Shown here piece after piece: positions 1 through 10,667 of a stretch of DNA of 64,000 nt. How positions within the stretch are numbered: position 1 is the stretch's first letter; every line of letters starts with the position of its first letter. Source of the DNA: Clostridium sp. CS001. GTDB taxonomy: Bacteria > Bacillota > Clostridia > Clostridiales > Clostridiaceae. Location: contig NZ_JAIZZN010000003.1 of NCBI RefSeq assembly GCF_020443565.1, positions 124,001 to 188,000 on the forward strand, in the 5' to 3' direction. The translations under genes and the position numbers were made by a program. The notes under the pieces were generated by a model, which worked only from the letters and a program-made list of their open reading frames with translations, did not search any database and had not been told where the DNA came from.

Positions 1-2
1 AA

Positions 3-248
3 GAGCTAAAGGGCTATTTTCATAAGCAATGCATAATAAAATTGTGTAAGAGTTATAAATTAAGAAGAATGCTTGCAATGGAAAAGTCTATTCAAGTTAG
101 TGTGAGCTTATGCACCTATGAAATTATGCAAGGTGATGGGTTTGAAATTTTCACAGAGTTTAAGCAAATGGAAAGTATTGTAGACGAAGAGGTAATGAAA
201 GTGGTGAAAAAGGTTCTAGTAAATCCTACAATTCAAGTTTTAATGTAA
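3..248 (+). CDS. C-terminal fragment of an unrecognised protein (5' partial)
   Basis: The reading frame is open from the first bases of the window to the TAA at 246-248, so this is the last ~81 codons of a longer gene whose start lies outside. The visible residues are mixed alpha/beta in character (SIQVSVSLCTYEIMQ, then EEVMKVVKKVL) with no motif I recognise. An internal TTG at 42 has no ribosome binding site, so a short separate gene is less likely than a truncated one. It precedes recJ by about 100 bases on the same strand. No function is proposed. Confidence 0.5.
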   Translation, partial: ELKGYFHKQCIIKLCKSYKLRRMLAMEKSIQVSVSLCTYEIMQGDGFEIFTEFKQMESIVDEEVMKVVKKVLVNPTIQVLM

Positions 249-349
249 GGAAGGATTAAGGGACGTTAAATCATCATCTGCGATACTGTAATATTAACAA
301 GTCAGCGTTAACTTACAAATATAGAAAAACAATTGATTAGGAGATAAAT

Positions 350-2128
350 ATGGAGAAAAAATGGTTAATAAAAAGCACCTCTAAGGATGTAATTACTTTG
401 GCAAAAGATTCAGGAGTTAGCGCTACCGTAGCTAAGATTTTAATTAACCGGGGATTAGATAATGCCATAGACATAAAAAAATTCATGAGGGCAAGCACTG
501 ATGATTTGTATGATCCGTTTTTAATGAAGGACATGAGAAAAGCTATAGATTTAATTAAATTAGCCATAGAAAACAAAGAAAAAATAGTGGTATATGGAGA
601 TTATGACGCGGATGGAGTTACTAGCACCGTTATAATGTATAAGGCATTAAAACACTGTGGAGCAGATGTAGCATACTATGTGCCGGATCGAGAACATGAA
701 GGCTATGGCATAAATAGTGATAGAATAAGGAAACTTAAAGAGGAAGGTTTTTGCCTGATTTTAACTTGTGATAATGGAATTGCGGCCTTAGAGCAAGTGG
801 AACTTGCAAAGGAACTGGGAATGACTGTTATAATAACTGATCATCATGAGTTACAATTTGAAGAGGATATACGAGGCGACAGAACTTTTAAGGTTCCAAT
901 AGCAGATGCAGTTATTAATCCTAAGCAAGAGGATTGTAACTATCCCTTTAAAAATTTGTGTGGCGCAGGCATTGCCTTTAAGTTTGTACAAGCATTGTAT
1001 ATTAAACTTGGAATTAATGAAGAGTTTGCAAGAGAATTCATAGAGATAGCAGGAGTTGGAACCATTTGTGATGTAGTAGATTTAACTTCTGAGAACAGAA
1101 TAATTGCAAAGAATGCCTTGGCAATGTTAACAAATACAAAAAACTTGGGACTTAAATGTTTAAAGGAAGTTTTAAGTATTAATGATAGGGACATAAAATC
1201 ATATCATGTTGGATTTCAAATAGGACCATGCATAAACGCCACGGGAAGGTTAGAGACAGCAGCTCTTTCTGTTGAATTACTTATATGTGACGAAGAAGAT
1301 AGGGCTAAAGAACTAGCAAAAATATTATTTGAACTCAATAAAAAAAGACAAGAGATGACAACGGAAAACGTAGAAGAGGTAATAAATCTTATAGAGCATT
1401 CCACCTTTAAAAATGACAAAGTATTAGTGGTTTATAAAGATACTATTCATGAGAGTATTGCAGGAATTGTAGCAGGTCGAGTTAGGGAAGCTTTCAATGT
1501 ACCAACAATAATTCTTACTAAGGGTAAAGATAATCCAAAAGGTTCAGCAAGATCTATTGATGAATATAACTTATTTGAAGAATTAATAAAGTGCGAAGAG
1601 CTACTAGAAAAATTCGGAGGCCACCCAATGGCTGCAGGTCTTTCTATAAAAGAGGAAAATATAGAAAAGTTAAGGCAAAAGCTAAATAGTATTTGCAAAT
1701 TAACAGATGAAGATATTGTGCCTAAAATAAGAATTGATGAAAGAATGGCTTTAAATAAAATAAATTATGACATAATTCATGAATTAGAACTTTTAGAACC
1801 CTTTGGAAAAGGTAATCCATCTCCATTATTAGCTGAAAAGGGTATTCAAGTATTAAGAATAGATATACTGGGTAAAAACGCTAATACAATAAAGATAAAA
1901 TTTGCAATGCCGGGTGCAAGTAAAACTATTGATGGAATATGTTTCAATAGAGTAGATGAGTTTATAGAAATGTTAGAAGATGGATATGGAGAAGATCATA
2001 TGAGCTATCTCAACAACCCAAGAGGTATGAAACTGGATTTAATTTATTCGCCTCAAGTCAATGAATATAACGGATATAAATCTATTCAGCTAAAGATTTT
2101 AGAATTTAAACTTAGCAAAGGCATATAG
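350..2128 (+). CDS. recJ: Single-stranded-DNA-specific 5'-3' exonuclease RecJ
   Basis: 592 aa, close to the usual RecJ length. DHH-superfamily phosphoesterase motifs are in order: DYDADG at residues 84-89, DNG at 141-143 and DHH at 164-166, which in the family bind the catalytic Mn2+ ions; a DHHA1-type GGHPMAAG lies near residue 422, followed by the C-terminal nucleic-acid-binding region. The family degrades single-stranded DNA 5' to 3' in recombination and mismatch repair. Start ATG 350 follows TAGGAGA with normal spacing. The stop codon lies inside a 12-bp hairpin, so transcription probably ends at once. The next genes are on the opposite strand. Confidence 0.95.
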   Translation: MEKKWLIKSTSKDVITLAKDSGVSATVAKILINRGLDNAIDIKKFMRASTDDLYDPFLMKDMRKAIDLIKLAIENKEKIVVYGDYDADGVTSTVIMYKALKHCGADVAYYVPDREHEGYGINSDRIRKLKEEGFCLILTCDNGIAALEQVELAKELGMTVIITDHHELQFEEDIRGDRTFKVPIADAVINPKQEDCNYPFKNLCGAGIAFKFVQALYIKLGINEEFAREFIEIAGVGTICDVVDLTSENRIIAKNALAMLTNTKNLGLKCLKEVLSINDRDIKSYHVGFQIGPCINATGRLETAALSVELLICDEEDRAKELAKILFELNKKRQEMTTENVEEVINLIEHSTFKNDKVLVVYKDTIHESIAGIVAGRVREAFNVPTIILTKGKDNPKGSARSIDEYNLFEELIKCEELLEKFGGHPMAAGLSIKEENIEKLRQKLNSICKLTDEDIVPKIRIDERMALNKINYDIIHELELLEPFGKGNPSPLLAEKGIQVLRIDILGKNANTIKIKFAMPGASKTIDGICFNRVDEFIEMLEDGYGEDHMSYLNNPRGMKLDLIYSPQVNEYNGYKSIQLKILEFKLSKGI

Positions 2129-2147
2129 ACCTAGATCTATATGCCTT
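2118..2147. terminator. Hairpin between convergent recJ and spore-protein gene
   Basis: Perfect 12-bp stem (AAGGCATATAGA, positions 2118-2129, with 2136-2147) and a 6-base loop. It contains the recJ stop codon and sits between convergent genes, so it could act on both strands, although the following T tract is weak. Confidence 0.6.
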
Positions 2148-2165
2148 AATGTTACTTATCTGAAA

Positions 2166-2357
2166 TTATAAATTTCTTTCGTATTGCTCTACCATTTTTT
2201 TAACCATTTGTCCACCAACAGAACCACATTGTCTAGAAGTAAGATCTCCGTTATAACCTTCTGATAAACTAACCCCAACCTCTTGAGCCGCTTCCATTTT
2301 AAATCTGTTTAAACCCTCTCTAGCTTCAGGTACTAATGTTCTACTTCTGTTTGCCAT
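2166..2357 (-). CDS. Alpha/beta-type small acid-soluble spore protein
   Basis: 63 aa. Matches the alpha/beta SASP family, which coats spore DNA in the A-like form and protects it from UV and chemical damage. Visible are the germination-protease region KMEAAQEVGV (cleaved after Glu in the family), then GYNGDLTSRQ and GSVGGQMVKKMVEQYE, the DNA-contacting helices. It carries one Cys (RQCGSVGG), where the neighbouring paralogue has Asn. On the minus strand AAAGGAGTG precedes the ATG. The second copy lies ~230 bases away on the same strand and each has its own promoter-like sequence. Expression is expected only in the forespore. Confidence 0.93.
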   Translation of the reverse strand: MANRSRTLVPEAREGLNRFKMEAAQEVGVSLSEGYNGDLTSRQCGSVGGQMVKKMVEQYERNL

Positions 2358-2387
2358 TTGATCATCACTCCTTTTATATTTTGTTTT

Positions 2388-2417
2388 TGCTATAATAGTA
2401 TCTTGTGCAAAAATTCA
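2388..2417 (-). promoter_or_regulatory. Probable sigma-G-type promoter of first spore-protein gene
   Basis: Minus strand: TGAATT, 17 bases, TATAGCA. The second SASP gene has an equally spaced TGAATA-N17-CATAACA, and both share ACTAT followed by ATA just upstream of or in the -10. This resembles the forespore sigma-G pattern GNATR-N18-CATNNTA. Assignment to sigma-G is inference from pattern and gene type. Confidence 0.45.
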
Positions 2418-2535
2418 AAATATATAAGAGAATCTTTAAGGAAAAGAAGGCAAGTACAACAACTTAAATGAGTATCTACCATCATATGAAATATTTAAGT
2501 AGCATGCAAAACAATTACATGGTATAAAGTAACAA

Positions 2536-2570
2536 GAGAAAAGGTATATGCTTAGCATATACCTTTTCTC
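2536..2570 (-). terminator. Terminator hairpin of second spore-protein gene
   Basis: Perfect 16-bp stem, arms 2536-2551 and 2555-2570, with a 3-base loop. It lies 18 bases past the stop of the minus-strand SASP gene; the minus strand continues with TTGTTACTTTA. Confidence 0.75.
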
Positions 2571-2587
2571 CCTTTTGAAACTTTTAA

Positions 2588-2773
2588 TTACAGATTTTTT
2601 TCGTACTGTTCTACCATTTTTTTAACCATTTGTCCGCCTACTGAACCATTTTGTCTAGAAGTAAGATCACCATTGTAACCTTGTGATAAGTTAACTCCAA
2701 CTTCTTGAGCAGCTTCCATTTTAAATTTGTTTAATCCCTCTCTTGCTTGTGGTACCAATGTTCTGTTTGCCAT
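2588..2773 (-). CDS. Alpha/beta-type small acid-soluble spore protein
   Basis: 61 aa, about 85% identical by eye to the SASP at 2166-2357, so the pair is a tandem duplication. It has the same protease site (KMEAAQEVGV) and DNA-binding block (GYNGDLTSRQ, GSVGGQMVKKMVEQYE); residue differences are conservative, with Asn where the other copy has Cys. The minus-strand ribosome binding site AAGGAGG is near-perfect. Followed by its own strong hairpin at 2536-2570, so the two copies are separate transcription units. Role: spore DNA protection and an amino-acid reserve at germination. Confidence 0.93.
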   Translation of the reverse strand: MANRTLVPQAREGLNKFKMEAAQEVGVNLSQGYNGDLTSRQNGSVGGQMVKKMVEQYEKNL

Positions 2774-2803
2774 AGTTAATTACCTCCTTCTAAATTGTTA
2801 TTG

Positions 2804-2833
2804 TGTTATGATAGTAGTTTATCCTTATATTCA
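2804..2833 (-). promoter_or_regulatory. Probable sigma-G-type promoter of second spore-protein gene
   Basis: Minus strand: TGAATA, 17 bases, CATAACA, about 30 bases ahead of the start codon. Six of seven -10 positions fit the sigma-G pattern CATNNTA. The paired occurrence ahead of both SASP genes supports it. Confidence 0.5.
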
Positions 2834-2994
2834 AATTTTATTTTAGTGAGTTGAAGGATACTTATGAAAAATATATACTGTTTAGAAAATTATGGACAAC
2901 TTAATTTTCAATAATAATAGAACCTTTTATTCTAATTGGTGTATAATAATGTAGAATATATTGAGTAAAGCATGTTTTTAGAAGGAGTGTTAAA

Positions 2995-4068
2995 GTGAAA
3001 AAACATAAAATAATAATGACTGGTGGAGGCTCAGCAGGCCATGTAACACCAAATCTTGCGCTTATACCAAAACTTAAAATGTTAGGTTACGAAATTGAAT
3101 ATATTGGAACTAAAGAAGGAATTGAAAGGAAAATAATAGAGGGTGAAAATATTAGATATTATCCTATCTCTAGTGGCAAACTTCGTAGATATTTTGATAT
3201 TAAAAATATATCTGACCCATTTAAAGTAATTAAAGGAATCTTTGAAGCTAAAAAAATAATAAAAATGCAGAAACCAGATATTGTTTTTTCAAAAGGCGGA
3301 TTTGTTTCTGTACCTGTTGTACTTGCAGCATATTTAAATAAAGTACCGGTAATTGCACATGAATGTGATATTACACCAGGACTTGCTAATAGACTAGTAT
3401 CTCCATATTGCAAGATAGTATGTGCAACCTTTCCAGAGGCCTTAAATACTATTAAAAAGGGCAAAGGAGTTGTTACGGGAAATCCTATAAGACGTGAGTT
3501 ATTTGAAGGAAGCAAAACAAAAGCTAAGGAAATATGTGGTTTTAAAGATGAAAAACCAGTATTAATGATTATAGGCGGTAGCTTAGGTTCTAAAGTTATA
3601 AATGAAGCAATACGTGCAAAACTTCAAAAACTAATGATTAAATATAATATTATTCATATTTGTGGCAATGGTAACATTGATAAAACACTTGAAGGTAAAA
3701 ATGGGTATAAACAGTTTGATTATATAAAAGATGAACTTCCTCATTTGCTAGCAAGTGCAGATATTGTTGTTTCGAGAGCTGGTGCAAATGTAATTTTTGA
3801 ACTTTTAGCTCTAAGGAAACCAAATTTATTAATCCCACTATCAGCCAAGTCAAGCAGAGGAGATCAGATACTTAATGCAAAATCCTTTGAAAAGAGTGGC
3901 TATAGTATGGTTATTCAAGAAGAGGAATTAACTCCAGAAAATTTAGAAATAAAAATTAAAGAGTTGTATGATGACAAAAATAAATATATTAAAAATATGA
4001 ATAATAGTAACACTGAAAAGAGTATTGATTTAATAGTGGAATTAATAGAAAAGTATAGAAAAAGATGA
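2995..4068 (+). CDS. murG: UDP-GlcNAc:undecaprenyl-PP-MurNAc-pentapeptide GlcNAc transferase MurG
   Basis: 357 aa, GT28 family. It adds GlcNAc to lipid I to make lipid II on the inner face of the membrane. N-terminal [13 protein letters not shown] (residues 8-20) is the lipid-I-side glycine loop; [10 protein letters not shown] near 193 is the second loop, and [11 protein letters not shown] near 261 is in the UDP-GlcNAc-binding C-terminal domain. The start is GTG at 2995 behind GAAGGAGTG. It stands alone, flanked by spore-protein genes and a terminator, not inside a dcw cluster, which is common in clostridia. Confidence 0.93.
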   Translation: MKKHKIIMTGGGSAGHVTPNLALIPKLKMLGYEIEYIGTKEGIERKIIEGENIRYYPISSGKLRRYFDIKNISDPFKVIKGIFEAKKIIKMQKPDIVFSKGGFVSVPVVLAAYLNKVPVIAHECDITPGLANRLVSPYCKIVCATFPEALNTIKKGKGVVTGNPIRRELFEGSKTKAKEICGFKDEKPVLMIIGGSLGSKVINEAIRAKLQKLMIKYNIIHICGNGNIDKTLEGKNGYKQFDYIKDELPHLLASADIVVSRAGANVIFELLALRKPNLLIPLSAKSSRGDQILNAKSFEKSGYSMVIQEEELTPENLEIKIKELYDDKNKYIKNMNNSNTEKSIDLIVELIEKYRKR

Positions 4069-4097
4069 TGAAGGTATAACTTCTTCATCTTTTTTTA
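4062..4097 (+). terminator. Rho-independent terminator of murG
   Basis: AAGATGATGAAG pairs with CTTCTTCATCTT across a short loop (one mismatch), followed by TTTTTTTATAT. Confidence 0.8.
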
Positions 4098-4167
4098 TAT
4101 ACTCCAAAGAACATTAAAATGAAGTGAGATTATTAATTTTAAAATTTAATATAAAAGTACAAAAAAC

Positions 4168-4195
4168 TTGAATATTTTTCATTATGATGTATAAT
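4168..4195 (+). promoter_or_regulatory. Sigma-A-like promoter of the flavodoxin gene
   Basis: TTGAAT (4168-4173), 16 bases, TATAAT (4190-4195), ~50 bases ahead of the flavodoxin start and past the murG terminator. Confidence 0.5.
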
Positions 4196-4245
4196 TAAGG
4201 GGTACCAAAAACTATCTAATAATATAAGTATATGGGGTGATAGTA

Positions 4246-4671
4246 ATGAAGAAGTTAACAATAATTTATTGGAGCAATGGCGGTAATGTTGAAGTTTTAG
4301 CTAATCATATAGCTAAAGGAGCAAAAGACGCAGGAGCAGAGGTGCTAGTTAAACTAGTTCATGAAGCTACTGTGGAAGATGTAACTAGTGCAGATGCAGT
4401 TGCTTTTGGAAGTCCATCAATGGATAACAATAGAATAGAGCAACAAGAAATGCAACCTTTTGTTAATAAGTTTAAAGATATCCCAGTTAACAATAAGATT
4501 ACAGGATTGTTTGGATCTTATGGATGGGACGATGGAGAGTTTATGAACAAATGGAAAAGCTTAATGACAGATTATGAATTTAATGTAACAGAAAGTTTGA
4601 CTGTTAATGAAGCTCCTTCACAAGAACAATTAGAGAAGGCAGAAGAAATGGGAAGAAGTTTAGTTAACTAA
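4246..4671 (+). CDS. Flavodoxin (short-chain)
   Basis: 141 aa. FMN-binding phosphate loop near the N-terminus (IIYWSNGGNVEVLA, residues 6-19), then GSPSMDNNRIEQQEM and FGSYGWDDGEFMNKW loops that contact the isoalloxazine ring in flavodoxins. Acts as a small one-electron carrier in place of ferredoxin. I prefer ATG 4246, spaced behind GGGGTGA; the GTG at 4237 overlaps that site. It is followed directly by a terminator and then by PFOR, whose electrons it may accept. Confidence 0.9.
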   Translation: MKKLTIIYWSNGGNVEVLANHIAKGAKDAGAEVLVKLVHEATVEDVTSADAVAFGSPSMDNNRIEQQEMQPFVNKFKDIPVNNKITGLFGSYGWDDGEFMNKWKSLMTDYEFNVTESLTVNEAPSQEQLEKAEEMGRSLVN

Positions 4672-4696
4672 TACTGAAAAGTATTAGTTAATTTTG
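4664..4696 (+). terminator. Terminator of the flavodoxin gene
   Basis: Perfect 12-bp stem TTAACTAATACT / AGTATTAGTTAA with a GAAA loop, then TTTTG. The flavodoxin stop codon is within the stem. Confidence 0.85.
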
Positions 4697-4774
4697 CATG
4701 AAATAATTTAAAAAGCTGTTATTTTAAGCTTTTAAATATCTTTACAATATTATTAAAGAAAGAAGGTTTATTAA

Positions 4775-8293
<3,519 letters not shown>

Positions 8294-8307
8294 TTTTTAA
8301 ATGTTGT

Positions 8308-8349
8308 TAATTCAAGGGAAGATGGATGAAATTTCATCTTCCTTTGAAT
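8308..8349 (+). terminator. Hairpin terminator after PFOR
   Basis: 16-bp stem with one G-U pair (8308-8323 with 8334-8349) and a 10-base loop, 15 bases past the stop. The T tract is short. Confidence 0.7.
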
Positions 8350-8468
8350 TTAAAATGGTTTATTGAAGGGTTTAACAATGATTTAATAAAAATATTCAAA
8401 AAACCCCTTTTAATATTTCGTAATAAAGGGTAGAATGGAACTATACTGAAAATAGGAGGTACTACACT

Positions 8469-8867
8469 ATGAATGAAGATAAAAAAACATCATGCGGATG
8501 CTGTGATGAGGATAATGAAGTTAAAAATGAAGGCTGTGGCTGCGAAAATAACGAAGGTTGTGGATGCGGAGGTCATGAGCATGAACATGATCATGAAGAC
8601 TGTGGTTGCGATTGTGGCTGTGGAGAAGGAGAAGCTTTCACTGTAGACTTAGAAGACGAAGAAGGTAATGTAATTCCATGTGAAGTTGTAGATGGATTTA
8701 CTTATAAAGATAATGAATATGCGTTAGTTCAAAATCCTGAAGATGATTCAATATATCTTTTCAAGGTAATTGGAGATGAAGAAACAGGAGAATTAATCAT
8801 CCCTGAAGATGAAGAATTCGAAGAAGTAACTAAATATTATGAAGAAATGATTAAAGACGAAAAATAG
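8469..8867 (+). CDS. DUF1292-type protein with a Cys/His-rich N-terminal arm
   Basis: 132 aa. Residues 1-55 are dominated by Cys, Gly, His and acidic residues (CGCC, EGCGCENNEGCGCGGHE, then HEHDHEDCGCDCGCG), a pattern that suggests metal binding. Residues 56-132 (FTVDLEDEEGNVIPCEVVDGF ... YALVQNPEDDSIYLFKV) resemble the small acidic DUF1292 (YrzB-like) domain of Firmicutes, which has no established function. It has a strong AGGAGGT site, its own promoter-length upstream gap and a terminator, so it is monocistronic. The metal-binding role is inference from composition only. Confidence 0.8.
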   Translation: MNEDKKTSCGCCDEDNEVKNEGCGCENNEGCGCGGHEHEHDHEDCGCDCGCGEGEAFTVDLEDEEGNVIPCEVVDGFTYKDNEYALVQNPEDDSIYLFKVIGDEETGELIIPEDEEFEEVTKYYEEMIKDEK

Positions 8868-8876
8868 TCTTAAAAT

Positions 8877-8905
8877 GAGTCGTTGCTAATGCATCGGCTC
8901 TTTTT
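8877..8905 (+). terminator. Terminator of the DUF1292 gene
   Basis: Ten-bp imperfect stem (GAGTCGTTGC / GCATCGGCTC; one wobble, one mismatch), TAAT loop, then TTTTT. Confidence 0.8.
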
Positions 8906-8975
8906 AGATTTAAAAAGGAATTAATAGCTATATAGTGGTAACAATATTCATAATACTATTTAAAAGGAGGACATA

Positions 8976-9620
8976 ATGAAAGAGAAATTAGCTATTTTTG
9001 ATGTTGATTACACTTTAACAAAAAGGGAGACCTTAGTAGAATTTTATCTTTTTATGATAAAAAAGAATCCTAAGCTTTTAAAGTATCTACCTAAGAGTTT
9101 ATTCTCATCAATGTTTTATTTTTTTAATATACACGATGCTTCCACAGTAAAGAAAATCTTTATTAGATTTATTGATGGTATAGATGAAAATGAAATGAAA
9201 AAGATTGTTAAAGAGTTTTATGAAAAGCGGTTAAGCAGAATATTATATAAAGATGCTATAGATATGATTAAAAAAATGAAAATGCAGGGATATAAGATAT
9301 ATTTAATTTCTGCCTCAGCTGAATTTTACTTAAATGAGCTTTACAACATAAAGGAAGTAGATAAGGTTATAGGAACAAGGTTTACAGTGGAAAATGGACT
9401 ACATAAGAATGAAATTCACGGTGAAAATTGTAAAGGAGAAGAAAAGGTAAAAAGATTAGAAGAAGTGTTAAAAGAAGAAAAAATAGAAGTTGATTTTAAG
9501 GAGTCTTATATGTTTTCTGATTCGCTATCAGATTTGCCTCTTTTTAATCTAGTTGGGCATCCTTATTTAATAAATTTCAAGAAATCTCATGATAAAATTC
9601 AAATATTGAAATGGAAGTAA
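8976..9620 (+). CDS. HAD-superfamily hydrolase, subfamily IB (PSPase-like)
   Basis: 214 aa. Motif I DVDYTLT near residues 9-15 carries the aspartyl nucleophile, motif II is LISASAEF, and motif IV is SDSLSDLPLF. The helical cap between motifs I and II and the IB layout match the phosphoserine phosphatase-like group, often annotated as SerB-like. The substrate cannot be told from sequence. AAAGGAGGA precedes the ATG. It stands between a terminator and the aminotransferase gene, possibly co-transcribed with the latter. Confidence 0.85.
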   Translation: MKEKLAIFDVDYTLTKRETLVEFYLFMIKKNPKLLKYLPKSLFSSMFYFFNIHDASTVKKIFIRFIDGIDENEMKKIVKEFYEKRLSRILYKDAIDMIKKMKMQGYKIYLISASAEFYLNELYNIKEVDKVIGTRFTVENGLHKNEIHGENCKGEEKVKRLEEVLKEEKIEVDFKESYMFSDSLSDLPLFNLVGHPYLINFKKSHDKIQILKWK

Positions 9621-9706
9621 TGTAATAATTATAAAACTTTGGTGCTAATTTTAGAGAGCTAGTATTTAATAATTTAAAGCTGTCAAAAGCAATGAGGAGG
9701 ATTTAT

Positions 9707-10582
9707 ATGGATAAGTGCATGAACACATATTTTTTATATGAAAACGAAATCAAGTTATGTGAGGAGTTTAAAGATTACTATAGGGAAGACGGGAAATCAT
9801 TATATGAGGTTATAAGAATTGACGATGGTATCCCAGTTTTTCTTATGGAACATATAGAACGTCTTTATAATTCTGCGGAAATTATGAAATATAATATAAG
9901 CATAACAACTGATGAAATCATTAATAGAATTCTGAAATTAATAAGTGAAAATAACGTTAAAGAAGGAAACCTAAAGTTAGTTATAAACTATAGCTTAGAC
10001 AGTGGGAATAAAGAAGGTTCTAAGAATAATAACATTAAGAAAAGATTCTTAGCATATTTCTTGCCTCATTCTTATCCTTCAAAAGAAGAATATGCGCAAG
10101 GAGTAAAGACTATTATCTATCATGGAGAAAGAAGCAATCCCAATGCTAAAGTTATTAATAGTGTTTTTAGAGAAAAGGTAAATGCCCTTATTAGTAGTAA
10201 AGATGCATATGAGGCAATTTTAGTGAATGATGCTGGTTTTATTACAGAAGGTAGTAGATCAAATATTTTTATGGTTATAGGTTCTACAGTGGTTACTTCA
10301 AAACTTGAAGACGTATTACCAGGCATTACAAGACAATTTATTATAAAGGCTTGTAAAAGTTTAAATGTAGAATTTGAAGAAAGAAATATTCATGAAAAAG
10401 ATTTAGAAGCTTTAACTGGTTTATTCATATCAGGAACATCACCTAAAGTGCTTCCAATAAAAAGTGTTGATGATTTATTATTTAATTCATCAAGAAATAC
10501 AATAATAAACTTAATAATGAAGGAACTACAAGTTGAAATTAATAAAAATAAGCAGAGTTTTGTAAAGTATATGAAAAATTAG
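9707..10582 (+). CDS. PLP-dependent class IV aminotransferase
   Basis: 291 aa. Family of branched-chain and D-amino-acid aminotransferases and aminodeoxychorismate lyase. Diagnostic features are YEVIRIDDGIPVFLMEHIERL near the N-terminus, the PLP-lysine segment FREKVNAL, the ITEGSRSNIFMV loop with the cofactor-contacting Glu, and LFISGTSPKVLPI near the end. I choose ATG 9707 because GAGGAGG lies just before it; the longer ATG at 9692 overlaps that site. The sequence does not separate IlvE, PabC or Dat activity, so no symbol is given. Confidence 0.85.
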   Translation: MDKCMNTYFLYENEIKLCEEFKDYYREDGKSLYEVIRIDDGIPVFLMEHIERLYNSAEIMKYNISITTDEIINRILKLISENNVKEGNLKLVINYSLDSGNKEGSKNNNIKKRFLAYFLPHSYPSKEEYAQGVKTIIYHGERSNPNAKVINSVFREKVNALISSKDAYEAILVNDAGFITEGSRSNIFMVIGSTVVTSKLEDVLPGITRQFIIKACKSLNVEFEERNIHEKDLEALTGLFISGTSPKVLPIKSVDDLLFNSSRNTIINLIMKELQVEINKNKQSFVKYMKN

Positions 10583-10633
10583 ACGATAAATAATAAAAGC
10601 TTTTGATATATTGTGCAAAAAATGGAGGAATCA

Positions 10634-10642
10634 TGGTATAAT
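10634..10642 (+). promoter_or_regulatory. Extended -10 promoter ahead of the fapA-like gene
   Basis: TGGTATAAT is a full extended -10 element; no good -35 is seen. It lies inside the longest open frame of the next gene, which argues that translation begins downstream at 10668. Confidence 0.55.
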
Positions 10643-10667
10643 TTTCTTATGTAAAGGAGTGGAGAAA

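Noticed and set aside
249-349. Regulatory element before recJ (repeated GTTAA motifs)
   Set aside because: Short AT-rich matches without a convincing stem or promoter spacing.
10611-10667. FapA-like protein starting at TTG 10611
   Set aside because: The extended -10 TGGTATAAT lies inside that segment, and the AAAGGAGTGGAG ribosome site points to ATG 10668.
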